In this document: piece after piece, positions 1 to 14,100 of the stretch | Layout of the letters: every line of letters starts with the position of its first letter | How positions within the stretch are numbered: the first letter of the stretch is position 1 | Assembly (NCBI RefSeq): GCF_000764305.2 | Contig: NW_025947133.1 | Span: 62,001-126,000, forward strand | Direction: 5' to 3' | Length of the DNA: 64,000 nt | Origin: Hyalella azteca | Lineage: Eukaryota; Arthropoda; Malacostraca; Amphipoda; Hyalellidae | Position numbers and translations under genes: made by a program | Notes under the pieces: model-generated | The model's input: only the letters and a program-made list of their open reading frames with translations | Databases searched by the model: none | What the model was told of the DNA's origin: nothing

Positions 1-2100
1 GGATAAATTTGAAAATTTTTGGTGGTTATTAAACTGTCTTCAATTGGGTTACAAGTTGAGTTCTCATCGTGACCGACATTATCCTAAGCATTCTTGAAGC
101 ACGAAACAGAAATATATTGTTCCTCCGATTGCATTGAAAGAACTGAAATAATAATCCCAGACTGATAAAATTCGTTTGATGTAAAATATTTAAATGGCAT
201 CACAAAATACCTAAACAGACCAGTTATGCTAAAACCTTCATTAAATTAGTTTACAACCTCCATGAAGTGAAAGAATCAGAATTATTGTCTATAGAAAATT
301 AAAGTTAAAATACATCTCTTTTGGACCCCTTTTGAGAACGCCTTGGTGGCTGCTACCAATACAAGGACCTCGAAGTGAGGGCCAGCGACCTCACGTTGAT
401 GAGAGTGCCCGCCCTGATGGCGGCCGTACGTCTTAGTAGAGCTTATTTGAAACTCTTGTGTGGGGGAAAAGCCTTGTTCCTTGTCTCCGGCTTTAGACCT
501 ACAGTCACTGCCTCATTCAGTGTTGAAAACCATTTTTAAAGTCGCCAGAAGTGTCCGAGATCCTCAGCAACGAATCAATCTGCTGTCGCCATCACTGGGG
601 AGAATTCATCGTATCGAACGAAATTGTTGTTTTCCTCAAGTCAGTCTATACAATTTTTGTTAAGAATCTAGTCTCTGCTTTGTAAGGGCTCAAACTTCCT
701 CGCTTATAACCATAGATCTTTCTATCAGTCCGAGCTAGTATTGCTTTTTCCAAAAGTTATTATTACTGTCGTTTCTTCTAATTGAGAAGACGATTCAGGT
801 CGTATGGCTTATAATAGAAAACTGGGTCGTTCCTACAGCTTTCTATTTTCCAAAGGCATATCATTGACCGTAATTCTTTTTACTCCCGAACTCGTTGCAG
901 ACGAATAACGATTTCCGATCATGTTAATCATGCGGTCATTCATTGTCCTGCCAAGACATTCAGTGCAGGCTGTCAAAGAAAACCTTTGAGTGAGTAGCAA
1001 GTAAACGAGTCAGCGTCAATGCTGAGCCAGCACTTTTCATTTAAGCTTTCTTTGATGATCTCCAGGAACGTTTCTATTGAGTATCCACTCACCATTAATA
1101 ACATGAATTTCGTTTCGTTGACGAGCCATTAAGAATAGGAAATTGTCGCTGCCAGAGGATACCTATTAGCAGGAGTGGTAAGGACCTCTGTTCGTGATTG
1201 CTGAAATGAAATTGAAATGGTTAAGAATTATTATTGTATGTATATACTATGAGAAACATTCTTCAGTACCCTTATAATGAAGGCCTGTGAACAAATTAAT
1301 GAACGATGGTCATAATGAACATATGACGGCCTCTTTCAGGGACCAAAAAAAATCAGTAAAAACACACGAAAAACTCGAAAATATTCTACAGTACCTCAAT
1401 CAGAGTGACAATATTTGCGTCCTAACTTTAGCCATTCTTTGTTCTTCCCGTACCAAAGACTTCCCATCTCTAGTAAATGAACAGCCGCAAGCCATTTCTT
1501 ACTCACGCTCACCAGGGCTAGAGAGTCTAAAATCCTTTCTGAAATCTGACAGAAGGACGTCATAATTGCGCTCAAGGAGATATCTCTTATATCGTCCAAG
1601 TTTAGCCATTTCTCCGAAGAGAAGTTTTACGATGCATGGCAATCAACGAGAAGCGAAGAAGCTGCGCAAGCAAATCCCGATCGGGTTTTGCGATAGTCAG
1701 CCTTAGAAGAAAAATTAATGCGAGTTCTCATATTGTACTGTTTATAACTACAATAAAAAATCGTTTATTGCATTAAATTATAATTCCAGGAAAATAAATG
1801 TCAACTGTATACTTGAAACGCAAGCAGTATTAATTGCTAATAACATTGAATAAAATTTGTTCAGTACTTATGCTTGTTTTCGTGAGGTGATGGAAATGAA
1901 TACCAACACTAATAGCGTTCTTGAACTTGTGATAACTGCCTGAAACTCAAGCCTTAACCAAGTCCCTTCAATATTCATGAGAAGGATCGCAAACACGGGC
2001 CTGAGTCTTAAAAAAACGTGGCTTCTTAATTAATGAGCCTGCCAAACACGCGCCAAAACAAGGCCAGCAAACAACCGCTGCGCGAGGCTCCTATCGTGAG
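1..2100. other. No supported gene
   Basis: AT-rich single-copy DNA. A slightly GC-richer patch at 330-430 has no recognisable product. Short frames here lack coding support. Confidence 0.5.
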
Positions 2101-2102
2101 AG

Positions 2103-2312
2103 TTTTTTTTACAGCATCTTTTCCTTCATGCAACACCTACCAATGCTGTCGGAAATTTTTTCTTTATATCCTCCGAAAATCTTCATATTGACAGCATCTT
2201 TTTTTTCATACAACCCATGCCGATGTTGTCTGAAATTTCTTCTTTATATCTTCTAAAAAGCTTCATTGACAGCAACTTTTCAGTCGTACAACACCTGACG
2301 ATGTTGATTGAA
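2103..2312 (+). repeat. Three imperfect tandem copies, about 85 bp each
   Basis: The units share acagcatctttt, catacaacac, gatgttgtctgaaattt and tctttatatcttc. The last copy is partial. Confidence 0.65.
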
Positions 2313-3454
2313 ATTTACTTAGCTGTTAATCAGTTTTATTTTATTCAATAGCAATAAATGAGATTTGTCGTCTAAATAAAATAAATTATAAGCTTCTCGT
2401 GATACATATAAAAGGTTTGGTTTTGCCGTAATAATCAAAGCTAATTTTTATCTTCTTAAATACATTTTTTTCGTTTGCATTTCGATTCAACGCAAACCTT
2501 TTAGCCCGAGCATTTTTGGCTGCAAATGCTACTAATTGGACTAAGTTGTCACTCAACAATAGGTTCTGAAAGAAATCTCATTCAAGCGACGAATTTTAAA
2601 ACTGTTCCATCACTGTTTTTTTCAAAATGACATCCACCTGTGTATTCGAACTAATTAAGCTTCCTTCCGAAGAGGAGGCATTTTAATAAAGGATACTTGA
2701 ATGGCTTCTAGTAGATGAAATAGTGTTTAGTCGAGTTGTAAAATTTGATAGTAACTCGTTTTGAAGTGACTTTCAGCACAGACATTATATCATTAATGGT
2801 CAAACTACCACATATATAAAAAAATCTTTCGGAAAAATCAATGTAAAATAAAGACTGGCCTACCATGAGCAATGAAGAAAATTTTATGATAGTCAAAAAG
2901 TATTCGTAATCAACAAATCCCGAGGAACAAATTTTACCGAGAAATACAATCAAATGAATGTGGAAAGCTATCGCGCAATTACTCTGCCCTATGACTATCT
3001 GTAGCTTGCATGTTCAGCGAGTACAGATTCTTTGAAAAGCGAGTGTATGATATCTATAACGTCAACTTGGTTGTTAAATTTTACATGTTAAACGCAGTTT
3101 TTCATTTCATTTATGAGGGCAAACGCGAAAAAATAAACTTAAAAATAGTTAGTTTCAGGAACGTCCTCGATTTGCATTTTAATTACAGCTATGAAACTGG
3201 ACTGCAAGCTATTCATTCGACGAATCCAATTAAGAGCGCTGGTGAGGAAGAGTCTGTTAATTACTTCGCTCAGTTTATTCGCAATAAACTTCCAAAAGGT
3301 GCGACTTCAAAAGCTAGAAATATCTAAACGAATAGGAAAAAGTGTTGCTTATGAGACTTTGAATTACATTTCCCCATAATATCTGAATGTATATTCTTTT
3401 CATGCAATAGAATAAGGACTCCAATTACATATAATGTAACTGTTTAGTTTTTTA

Positions 3455-3875
3455 TCTCTTATCACCAAACATTTCATATCTCTTAACCTCTGAATATACG
3501 AGTGTTCTTATCTCTTGCAACATTGACACTACGAGTGTTTAAATTCTTAACGCTGCAAACAGTGGCTGAAATCTCTTACCGCTGATAATACGGAGCTGCT
3601 ATCTATTAACGCTGATTGGGTGTACGTACGTACTTATCTCTAAGAATTGGCATTACGGGGTTCTTATCCTGATAATACGTTGCTGTAATCGCTCATCGCT
3701 CTTAACAGGACAGCTCATATCTCTTAACATTGCTAATATGTATGTACATATCTCCAAACGCTGATTATTAGGGTCTTCTATCTCTTAACCCTGATTATAA
3801 GCACGTTCCTATCTCTTAACGCTAATGATCTCTTGACGCAGCGAATATGAGTGTTCATAACTTTTTACGTTATGG
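3455..3875 (+). repeat. Degenerate minisatellite, unit about 35-38 bp
   Basis: Units of the form tatctcttaacgctgataat followed by acgagtgttct recur about eleven times with many changes. This is an old tandem array with no protein content. Confidence 0.65.
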
Positions 3876-4096
3876 ATATGAGTACTTTTTTCAACTGGCA
3901 GTGAAGTTGCAATCAAGAGTGCTATATGAATACTCCTAAACCATTGCTATAGTAGGAGCGCACAGTTTTTGGTTATTTTTCTTCGGCGAATTGATTCCTG
4001 ATCAATCAACAGCGAGCAAGCGCTTGTGTATATCATATCTACCAGTGTAGCGTGTTTACTTCTGCCTCTACTATCGGTGACGTTAGAGTGTTCTCC

Positions 4097-4400
4097 AGCC
4101 CTTTCACAACTTTATTAGTCTTCAGCCCTTTCACTCCTTTATTAGTCACCAGCCCTTTCACTCCTTTAGTAGTCTCCAGCCCTTTCACTCCTTTATTAGT
4201 CTCCAGCCCTTTCACTCCTTTATTAGTCTCCAGCCCTTTCACTCCTTTATTAGTCACCAGCCCTTTCAGCCCTTTCATTTCTTTATTAGTCTCCTGCCCT
4301 TTCACTCCTTTAGTAGTCTTCAGTCTTTTTACTCATTTATTAGTCTCCAGCCCTTTCACTCCTTTATTAGTCTCCAGCGCTTCCACTCCTCTATTAGTGA
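4097..4400 (+). repeat. 27-bp minisatellite, about 11 copies
   Basis: The unit is ccctttcactcctttattag plus tctccag. Because 27 is a multiple of three, both strands stay open and give 9-residue repeats (SPFTPLLVS on plus, KGVKGLETN on minus). Neither has independent coding support. Confidence 0.85.
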
Positions 4401-5761
4401 AGTGAAAGTATTATCGAGCTCTTGCGAGTCTGGCACGAAGAGCGGACTGCAAGAAAATGAGTGCAAAATAGAAAAAATTTGTACAAAGTTGGAATTCAAG
4501 CCAGCATAATAAATAATCTAACATGCTTTGCTCAGAACAAGGATGCAAAGTGCTGTGTAAATATTTAACATTACGAGATTTTTGTTTTGGAAACATAACC
4601 TGCCATGAGCTTTTAGCTCCGGAAGCCTCATTCAAAAGTCGGATTTCTGTGATGAAAAGTTTGCCTAGTTATATTTTAACATTTCGAAATATGTTTTTAG
4701 CAGTGAAATTATCGGACATTGACGTTAGGAATGTTTTTTTCAGTAATGGCTCCTTCAAAATTCGTTGATTTAATTATCGTGTCATTATTTGATTGAACAT
4801 TTATTTAAACCATTGAACATTGAACATATCGTGTCATTAAACATTTATTTGAACCAAACTTCTCACGGATCACAGTATTCGCTCAGCTCGGCAGACATAC
4901 CATCAATGCTGATAACGTCGCCTCAGCACCTAAAAAAAACACATCTTTTCAGCACAGTCAAACAGCTTCCTAGTCATCATGTGGTTATCGAACCATATAA
5001 ATCGTAGTTCTGACAAGGATTGTACGGTTTTTAGTGACGAGCTGCGAGGTAAATTCGGTATCTGATGTGTGGGGACTTACTGTATGTGGCACTGATTGTG
5101 GTTCATTGTGAGCAGAAAATCTACGGTAGAAGCTCCTAATATTTTATTAACTTTTTCCATTAGTCGTGTTCTCGTCAATTTTTTAACCAACAATTTTTAT
5201 TGTAATCGACTTAGATCACATATTCACCTGATGTTTAAAAGTAAAGAAAATACAAAGCTGATCCGTCACATTTTTATTGAAGATCGGAACATCGAAGATG
5301 AAGATTTTTCTATACGTGAAAAATTCAGACGAAGAATTTACTATTCGTTGTCTTTCTTGGCTTCTAACGGGTACCAATTAACTACAGTTGTATTTCACGC
5401 ACTTTCCGTACAATATTAGCTAGTGATATGATTTCATATCTTTTAAAATTCAGGCCTACTAGTCGTTTTCCTACATCCATTATAAATTTCGATCTGCATA
5501 TGCTAAAAATTGTGTGCATTTTCATAACATTCTTCTATGCAAAAGATAGGAATTATCAACATTTTTATGACTATAGTGAAGCATAATAACATTCCGCTTA
5601 CATTTAGCAACCAACAGCATCTGTGATCGACAAAAACAGAGTTGAGCAGCAGCGCCTGAAAAGTACTGAAATAAAAGTAGCCATGCAGAGGCAGGGATGC
5701 GAGCTATCATAATCCAGAGCGCAATAGCCGCTTAATGAGCAAATGACGCGTAGCTTATGTC

Positions 5762-6065
5762 ATCAGCCCTGCTGCTGCTGCTGGTGCTGCTACTGATGCT
5801 GCTGCTGCTGCTGCTGCTGCTGCAGGTGCTGCTACTGCTGCTGGTGCTGCTACTGATGCTGCTGCTGCTGCTGCTGCTACTGCTGTTACTGCTGTTACTG
5901 CTGCTACTGATGTTGCTACTGCTGTTACTGCTGTTACTGCTGCTACTGATGTTGCTACTGCTGCTACTGCTGCTGCTGCTGCTGCTACTGCTGTTACTGC
6001 TGTTACTGCTGCTACTGATGTTGCTACTGCTGCTACTGCTACTGCTGCTACTGCCGCTGCTGTAA
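5762..6065 (+). repeat. Imperfect CTG/CAG-type triplet repeat
   Basis: This is about 300 bp of gctgctgct with regular gctact, gatgct and gttact variants. All three phases are open on parts of both strands (poly-Leu, poly-Ala, poly-Ser). An exon cannot be excluded, but no unique coding flank was seen. Confidence 0.88.
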
Positions 6066-6089
6066 CCTTGTTGTAGTCTAGGTGATAGA

Positions 6090-8130
6090 GGCTTCGACGC
6101 GGTAATAAGAGAAATGAATACAACTTTGTCCAAATTAATTGTGATTGTGGATCATCCTGACCCAGTTTCTACCGATCAAAGGACGCATCAGTGCGATGCC
6201 CGCTCTATGCTCGAGTTGAGTTAACAAAGTCTATCACTGTTAGGACATTAAGAACTAATCATGTTTTTAGTGTAACACGCCATGCCTGCTTAAAACCTAA
6301 CCTGTGTCAAATTATTCCATGCTGTTACACAGTGTCTGCAGCTTTAAATTAACTAAAAATAAAATATATTTTATCGAACGATAAACCTCAGTAGTTGAAG
6401 ACCCCATTCACTCCAAACCTTTTCCGTGTTTTGAAAAATTGCAAGTGCCCACTGGCTAAAATAAGGTCAGGGGCGGGAAATGAAGCTCCACAATTCAATT
6501 ACCCTATCAGATTACAAATTAATCAGCTGGCGGAAATATTCTTGATCATTTTGAGGTCATGAAATGTCCGGCGTTAAATTGCGTAACTGCATCCGCGGGA
6601 GCGGCGACTGGCCAGGAAGATCGCGCCGTGACCAAGGTTGCCAGGTGGGCCGTATTCCGGCCAAATCTGAAAAACAGGGCCTTTTACCAATTGCGCGGAC
6701 CAGGAAAAATCCATGAAAACTGCAAACGTATTACAGTTTTTAAATGCATAATAACAAACGAAAAATGCATTATTAAACCTGAAATTACGAATTTATTAAT
6801 ATAACTGAATTTTTGCCTGTTTTGGGAGCCGTTTCATTGTGCCACTATTTGGTAACTCTGGCCCGCTGTCCTAGTCCTACGACTGTCAGTTGCTCGCCAG
6901 CTGCGCCGTGGGTAGGTGTGTCGCTCTGAGCTCCGCTGAGATACTCTCGCCCGCTGCGCTTCGCAGACTCGAGCTCTACGCTGTAACGACTGGATGAGCG
7001 CTCCCGTGGCCCCAATAATCAGAGTGGTAAGTGCTCTTTTGATGTTTATATTTAAGAGAAAGCAAAAAAAAATAATAGTGATATGCAAATTTAACAGAAT
7101 CATTGTGAAAAGAGATTAATTTTAAATTTATTCTCCATGCATTGAAAGAGCATGACGAATTAATTTTTTGCATTATTATTTCATTTGTATTCATATAAAG
7201 TGTATGGTTTCGTTTTTTCCAACCTACTATTTCGTCAGTTTTCCTTGTTTTTCTTTATGAACTTTAGTTAGATAGCAGAAATTGATGGTTTATACTAGTC
7301 TGATTAATGACCAAAGTATGCACTTTATTAAAACAATTTTCAGGGAGTCGAAATATTTTTTTCAGATGACGTAAGTCTGAACAGGTTTCAGAAAGTTATT
7401 TTTTTAGTACATAAATAACGCTTTAAATGCCAACTAAATTCATTTTATTGTTACAAGATACATTTAATAATGAAACGTTGGTGGACATAAGACGCGTAAA
7501 TAAGATAGAACTCATAAATTGCAACCACTAAATTACTGGAAAAAATTAAAAGGATCTGAGAAATTCTGTAGTTAGGAGATTGATAACTCGAGTACAATCC
7601 TTAGAGATGAGGACATCAGATATCGGCAGTCGGAAGACCTTTATTTTTTCTTTATTTATAATTATTTATACTTTCATTCTGGCTTAAAAAAATAAGGTTG
7701 CTCTATTATTAAAATTATTATCATAGAAACAATATAAAAATATTTTGTCAGAGTTTCTCTTATAAATACTTGATGTTGAATTTCCTTCAAATATTCATTG
7801 TGTTGCTTATTACTTAACATCAGTCACCATATATTAACCGCCGACAAATTTATTGAAGTAATTTTATCAGGTATACGAGCTTTATACTTCATGTGCATAT
7901 TCTCCGTCTATTCCACAGCAAATGTTTGTGACATCAATAATTGCAGCCACCATTTAACGCATAATATGTTTCAGTTTTCGGCCATCGATTTATAATTTTA
8001 TCATGCGAATGCAGCCCAATCTTTTGGGATCGAGTCAGCACTAATAATTCAGTATGATGCACGAGGTAAAATACTTAAAATTTAAGGACTTTTTTTAAAT
8101 TTTACTCATGTAATGTCCGCTGTGGTTCTA
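6090..8130. other. No supported gene; one GC-rich patch
   Basis: AT-rich DNA apart from 6840-7010, which is GC-richer (gctcgccagctgcgccgtgg). Frames across this patch are short and unrecognised. Confidence 0.4.
6633..6720 (+). repeat. Possible relict end of the same MITE family
   Basis: The sequence caaggttgccaggtggg at about 6635 shares its first 16 bases (one difference) with the left end of the element at 35916. A convincing partner end was not found downstream, so this may be a fragment. Confidence 0.3.
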
Positions 8131-8214
8131 TAACTTGAACACAACTGTTCCCGTTCATCAGAGACCAGTATTACTTGCTCAGGAAAACTTCGGAAAAGTT
8201 CGTCAAGACTGTAG

Positions 8215-8510
8215 ACCCTTTCTCTGGTCTGTATTACGGCAAATACGTCGTTCTCTGCAGACATTCACTTCTCTGGTTTGTAGTATGACAAAGCCCTCAT
8301 TCTCTGCAGAAATTCACTTCTCCTGTAGTATGACAAAGCCATCATTCTCTGCAGACATTCACTTCCTTCTCCGGTCTGTAGTATGACAAAGTCGTCGTTC
8401 TCTGCAGACATTCACTTCTCCGGTCTGTAGTATGACAAAGCCCTCGTTCTCTGCAGACATTCACTTCTCTGGTCTGTAGTTCGACAAAGCCCTCATTCTC
8501 TGCAGACATC
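8215..8510 (+). repeat. 50-bp tandem repeat, about six copies
   Basis: The unit begins tctctgcagacattcacttc, then tccggtctgtagtatgacaa and agccctcgtt. The copies are nearly identical, with one shortened unit. Confidence 0.85.
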
Positions 8511-10149
8511 TACTCAGTTTTAAAATGAACATCAAAACAAAATGATTCATATATTTTTTGAGGGTGCAGCACGAGCAGAGAGCAGACGTAGCTCTGACAC
8601 GCCCATGTAAAGGGTAAACTTGCTCTGGGTGATCCTCACAAGAGCAAAAAGCGCAATGAAATTCGGGAATATTCCCACTTATTTTGTTTTTAGTTCAGAA
8701 CAGTATAAATAGATAGATAATCCCTCAACTGTGGTAATCACACTCCTTATAATTCCATTTATTTTAAACCTTTTTACATGTATCTCGTTGCCTCTAATCC
8801 ACCTATACTAATTCACCATATAATTTAGCGTGTTGATTGATGGTAATTAAAGAAATACTAGTTATTATTAAAAAGCAAGAAAATAAATATTATATCATTT
8901 ATTTAAAAGTAAGCAAAAAGTGTAAATGAGTGGATGTATTTGATTAGTGGTTCCATTATCTTGTTTTAATTTTATTGAAAACAATATAAGCCACATGCCA
9001 CGCAGATGATTAATCCTCGCCCCTCGTGTTCCAATTGTTATTCGCAACTGCAAACCAAGGACAAAACCAATGTTTTTCACTCTCTGCCCACAATGCTCAA
9101 TTCTTCGTAAATATATAGTGCCCTTTTTACTGTTATTCGTACCAAGAAGACAAAAGCAAAGCCAATGCCATGCACTTTCTGCCCATCCATGATCAATTGT
9201 TCGACCCGCGTGCCCCGGTACCCATTGTTATTCGTACCAGGAAACCAAAAATTAGGCCATTTGCATGCACGCCTCAGCGCCGCGACGTCTCATGAATCGT
9301 CTTGGCTTATCACACCCCAAGCTGCCTCGTAAGTCTCATGGCGAACTTGAGCTGTCGTTCCCTTCGCATTATGGCGGCTTCTAAAGGATATTTCACACAT
9401 ATCTTTCCTGAGGGTATTTTTGGGCGGATATTTCAGACGAGACGCTGATCGGAGTTTCTATTACAGCTTCCCTTAGCGCCAAATTTCCTTGGTGGATCAT
9501 TGAACCGGAGATCATTTTACCGTGTAAAACTTACGTAGCGTGAGTCGCAGTAATGTTTCCTCGAGCTCCCATAAAGAAGGCTGCGGAGATGGAATTTCAT
9601 ACTAATTACGTGGAAAAAAATGAATGATTCTATAAAAAATCATTTATATTTCGTTTATGTCGGATAATTCATGACATCGATAACATTATGGTTACCAGTG
9701 AGTTTCACACTCTAGGAGTTTGACGATTTTATCTGATTGATTTCCTTCTATATTTCTGGTTACTAATTTTTTACCAAGCTACATCAGTAAACCTGTAAGA
9801 AATAGAAGTTAGGGAAGATGAGTGCTTCGTTAGGTTCATTGTCCAAACATGCCGATTGGTAGGAGCAGAAACGGCCTTTGTAAGTCCGATTTTATTTCAG
9901 GTTCCGTTTGAGCTTAGTAGAGCAATTGCATCTCCGGTAGTTATTTTTTTCATTGAATAGCACAGGTAGACAAAGCAGCGAAAAATAGAAAGAAAAACCA
10001 CCGATGATATCAAAATAAATTAAATTTCCATTAAGTTTAGGGTAAGGGACAGGGACAGCACAAAATCGTAACACAGAACGTGCTTTATGCCGCAGTCCCA
10101 AGGGATAGAATTAGCGCTGCTCTCAGCAGCACTGCTTCCTGGCCTACGC

Positions 10150-10172
10150 CTGTCTCTTATACACATCTAGAN
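10150..10172 (+). other. Tn5/Nextera mosaic-end adapter remnant with N
   Basis: The sequence ctgtctcttatacacatct (19 bases) followed by aga and an N matches the Tn5 mosaic end used in library preparation. It sits at the edge of a tandem repeat, where assembly is hard. It is an artefact and not host sequence. Confidence 0.9.
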
Positions 10173-10356
10173 CATTAGTCAAGGCTTACACTCATGCCTC
10201 AATGTTAGTCAAGGCTTACACTCATGCCTCAATGTTAGTCAAGGCTTACATTTACACTCATGCCTCAACATTAGTCAAGGCTTACACCCATGCCTCAATA
10301 TTAGTCAAGGCTTACACTCTTGCCTAAATGTTAGTCAAGGCTTACACTCATGCCCC
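10173..10356 (+). repeat. 30-bp tandem repeat, about six copies
   Basis: The unit is gttagtcaaggcttacactc plus atgcctcaat. The copy number is unreliable because the array begins at an adapter remnant and an N. Confidence 0.85.
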
Positions 10357-11089
10357 GGGGAGTGCAGTGAGCTGACTACTTGTCTTAGTGAGTGCAAGAC
10401 AACTAGGCTTTTATAACGCTAAATGTCAGCAAATAACGGTAACAAACACCTTGGAAATGTATATATGTAGGTAAAACCATAGAACTCGTTCTGAGAGCAG
10501 TTGCAGAGGGAGGAAAAATTGTCGATTTAAATTTAACAAATAATGCCAATTAATATAAAACAGGTTTAGTGCTTCAGTGAAAGCTAGTAGACTGAAAACA
10601 TGGATGAGATGTCAAAAATGTGAAAGTCAGCTAAAAAATTATTAATATGCTCAATTAAAAAGTGGTATTGTTGCCACAGTGTGGCGTCAATTCACCTGCA
10701 ATATGATCTCGTTGACTAGGTACTGCGGTGTTATTAAGATCTGAGAGCTAGTGCTGTTCATGTTTTAGGGAATTTTGACGTCAACCTGGAAATTTTGATA
10801 TGAGAAAAGTAATGGTCTTTGATGTAGGTCCTTGAAGAATCGTTAAGGGCATGAGGATCCTTACACGCAATGGTTCCTCCCTTGTTCCTTATTAGATTGC
10901 TTCTTATAATCTTTTAAGCGCAATTTTGAATCTATTTTCCATGTATTTTCGCAAAATACAAAGACTTACGATGCGCTTTTTCAGTCCACGTTAATAGCTT
11001 TGTTAACCTCAATGTTAATGGCTGTTAATTCTTGTTGAACAATTCCTGAAGCTCCCAATTCTTTAGTGACTCCGTTTGTGTTTACTTCT

Positions 11090-11190
11090 TGTGCTCGTCT
11101 TAGCGAAGCCTGTGTGTCATCGAGAGTCTTAGCGAGCCTTGCGTTGCAACGAGAGTCTTAGCGAGCCATGTGATGCGACGAGATAGTTAA
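11090..11190 (+). repeat. Short tandem repeat, about 33 bp unit
   Basis: About three copies of gagagtcttagcgagcc with variable ends (ttgcgttgcaac, atgtgatgcgac). Confidence 0.6.
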
Positions 11191-11199
11191 ATACTGGTA

Positions 11200-14100
11200 T
11201 GAAAGTCCTTAGAGTTCTGTGCCAAATTCCTTCCATGGGCTCGAGTTTCAGGCCTCAGTGATCCGAACAGGTCGAAATCGACTTCACTCCGTAGGTTCAA
11301 CCATCGCAGAAACCAATATATAATTTTGTACAATATTTATTAGTTTTGTTTTTATTATTGTGCAGGCTTTGGATGCTTGATATTAAGTAATTAATCAATC
11401 CAAGTTGGTTTTATAGCGTTTGTTTGCTTAATGTCATGATATCTCATTTAATATATTCAGGTATAGACCTGCTGGAAATGTCGCAAGGCAGAGTAGGAAA
11501 AATATTCAATATTGTTTCACTGAGTACTGAAGGTCGAATGGTTGAAAAATTATTTGAGATCGTCGAGTATACTTAAAAGCAAGCAAATGGATACTTTTTG
11601 CTCCTGGATTTGAGGATTCGACGGATGCACTGAATCGCTGATGTTTATTTGTAAGTGCAATTGGAGAAATTTATATAAGTACTAATTTCTATAAGTACTT
11701 CTATATATATATCAGTACTTATAATTACTTCCTGTACGTATTTTTATTCTTGTGAGATAGTAAAATAAAGACATAAAACTTTTTCTCACGTTCTCAACTT
11801 TCAAACTCAATTTGATCTAAGAGAGCTTCATTTATTTGTAAACTTCTTTACTCGACCAATGTTGAAGCCTCCGCGTCCAATTAAGGCGCTAAACCATTTA
11901 GAATTACACGCCGCTGCGGAGACTTAGAACTACTCAAGTGTAGATAGCTCCTTGAACTGAGGGAATCAGTATTTACCGTAGACTTGAGCTCATAAACTCA
12001 GACTCAAAATTTTATCATCAGAATTTTTGGCTACTTTACGTCAGAGTAATGACTATTAGTTTGTTGGTATAGTAACTATAATTAGTGCTTATTACGTGGG
12101 ACTGCTGTAATATTAACATTTAAAACTCAATGCAGAATGTTGAGCAAGCCATCTTGTAGATCAGCATTTTGTGCTGTCTACAATTTTTCGATAGAATTTA
12201 AAATTGACAAGATGTTTTGGATGCAAGGCTGTAATCATTAGTGATATTTAATTTCTCATGCAAAATGAGTTACTTGGGACGAAAAATAAACAAGATATTA
12301 ACCATCACAAAGCTAAAAGGAAATAAATGTCTCGCTTTTGCTATAAATATTTTTTTAATACCAGAATCAGAACTCGTTAGCCAATATGAATTTGTATTTA
12401 TATTTGTATTTTAATCTGACATAAGTATGATGAGATGTATCAGAAGAGTTGTACTTTATTGCATCCAAGATTTCATAAGGAGCTATGCCCTATAAACGAT
12501 ACATGGCTGTTTTGCAAGACTGTATATTGAGTGCATTGTAGAATCTAGAGATTGAAATTTTGTCCAATGAAAGTTTGCAATTTACTAAATAAGTTTATTT
12601 ATGGCTTATACAGTCGCGCTGGGGAAATTTAAATCAATACTTTTTTAAAGCAATTTGATGGTAGGCCGACGTGTATGAAATCAACTGATCAAGGCCGACG
12701 TCATCATCATACACTTATTATTACAAAAAATTAAAATTAGAATTAAATCAATTGAATAAAAGACCAATTGTAATCAAACAGAGCCCTGTGGCTGCATTAA
12801 TGTCGAATTAGGATATATTGTTATTCGAAAATCTGTTTAATAATTAAGAAATATTTTGACACATAATTTTACCATTTAATACAACTTTAAATAAGTCGAT
12901 CTTGATTATATTTACAGTCCGTGAACCCTCTTACGCTCCCAGATCCGGGAAAGATGGCGTAGAATTAATTTATTTCCTCATTATATATTGTGAATTAATC
13001 AAGCAATAGAACATTACCTGTGGAGAATGCGAGACTGAACATCAAACGCGTCGTTGCTTATATCTGTTCCTACACTTCAAAAATCCACATTATGTTGGAA
13101 GAGAATAATCCGACTCCATTAATATCTGAATGCGTTATGTCAGCGTTACGTTATCGTCGTCTCCTCCGGTCACATTCTATTTTAGAATTTTGATAAGACG
13201 TCAATACGATGCCAAATATTCGAAGACAAATAAGTATTTGGTTATGTAATTATAACATTATTTACTGTAATAAGGACTATTACTATTTTTGCGGATAAAT
13301 AGTTATTGATAAAGTTTTAACTCAATGGTTTTTAATACAATAATCCTCAATGCTTGAAAATACTTAAAACGAAATGCCCATGTCATATGAACGAAGTTGA
13401 AGACTCGCCACAATTTGGCGTTTTTTAGACAGAGGATTTTGCACAATACATTTATTTAATATATATCATGCCTGCATGCCTATGCGAAATAGTTATGTAA
13501 CATAGGTTCACTCGTGCCTAAAACACATCATCATAATTACAACAAAATTTTGTGTTTCATTAAAGTTTAAAGTTAACCAAAACTTCAATACCCTTCAATA
13601 ACCTTCGTATCTTTAAATGTTTGGGCGAAAAGAATGCGAAAGCATTGCCTGGCTTAACGAAAGTATCCTTTAAAGCGATAGTAACCTAGGAAGTTAATAA
13701 ATGCTTTATCCTGCCGGTAATTTCCCGCTACGAGCGAAGCCAAATTTTCTTTGCCTCAGCCATTCAGCAAGCGGCTTTCGGGCAAAATTTTTATGACAAG
13801 GAAGGCAGTAAAAATGTAAGAAGCAATTTTCCAGGTGGCCCTGTTATAAGTAAGGTTTAAGGGAGGCTTATTCTTTATCGAGATCAGAACACTTCCGTTC
13901 TTTAATCGCTTCATAAGATATTTACAGCACCACCGTGATTAAGTAGAATATTTTGCTTAAGCGACCGGTACATTCTGCGAAACAATTTTCTCTGCCTGAG
14001 TAAATCTGCACGTTTTTAATTCGAGACCGGTTTCCGAGATTGCGCTCTGATTAGATGCTCCCAAATGCAAAATATAGTTTCTTTTGCTTCAAGAAAAATT

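Noticed and set aside
5732..6133. Poly-Ser, poly-Ala and poly-Leu proteins of 100-133 codons
   Set aside because: Different frames of one triplet repeat. No unique coding flank or splice context.
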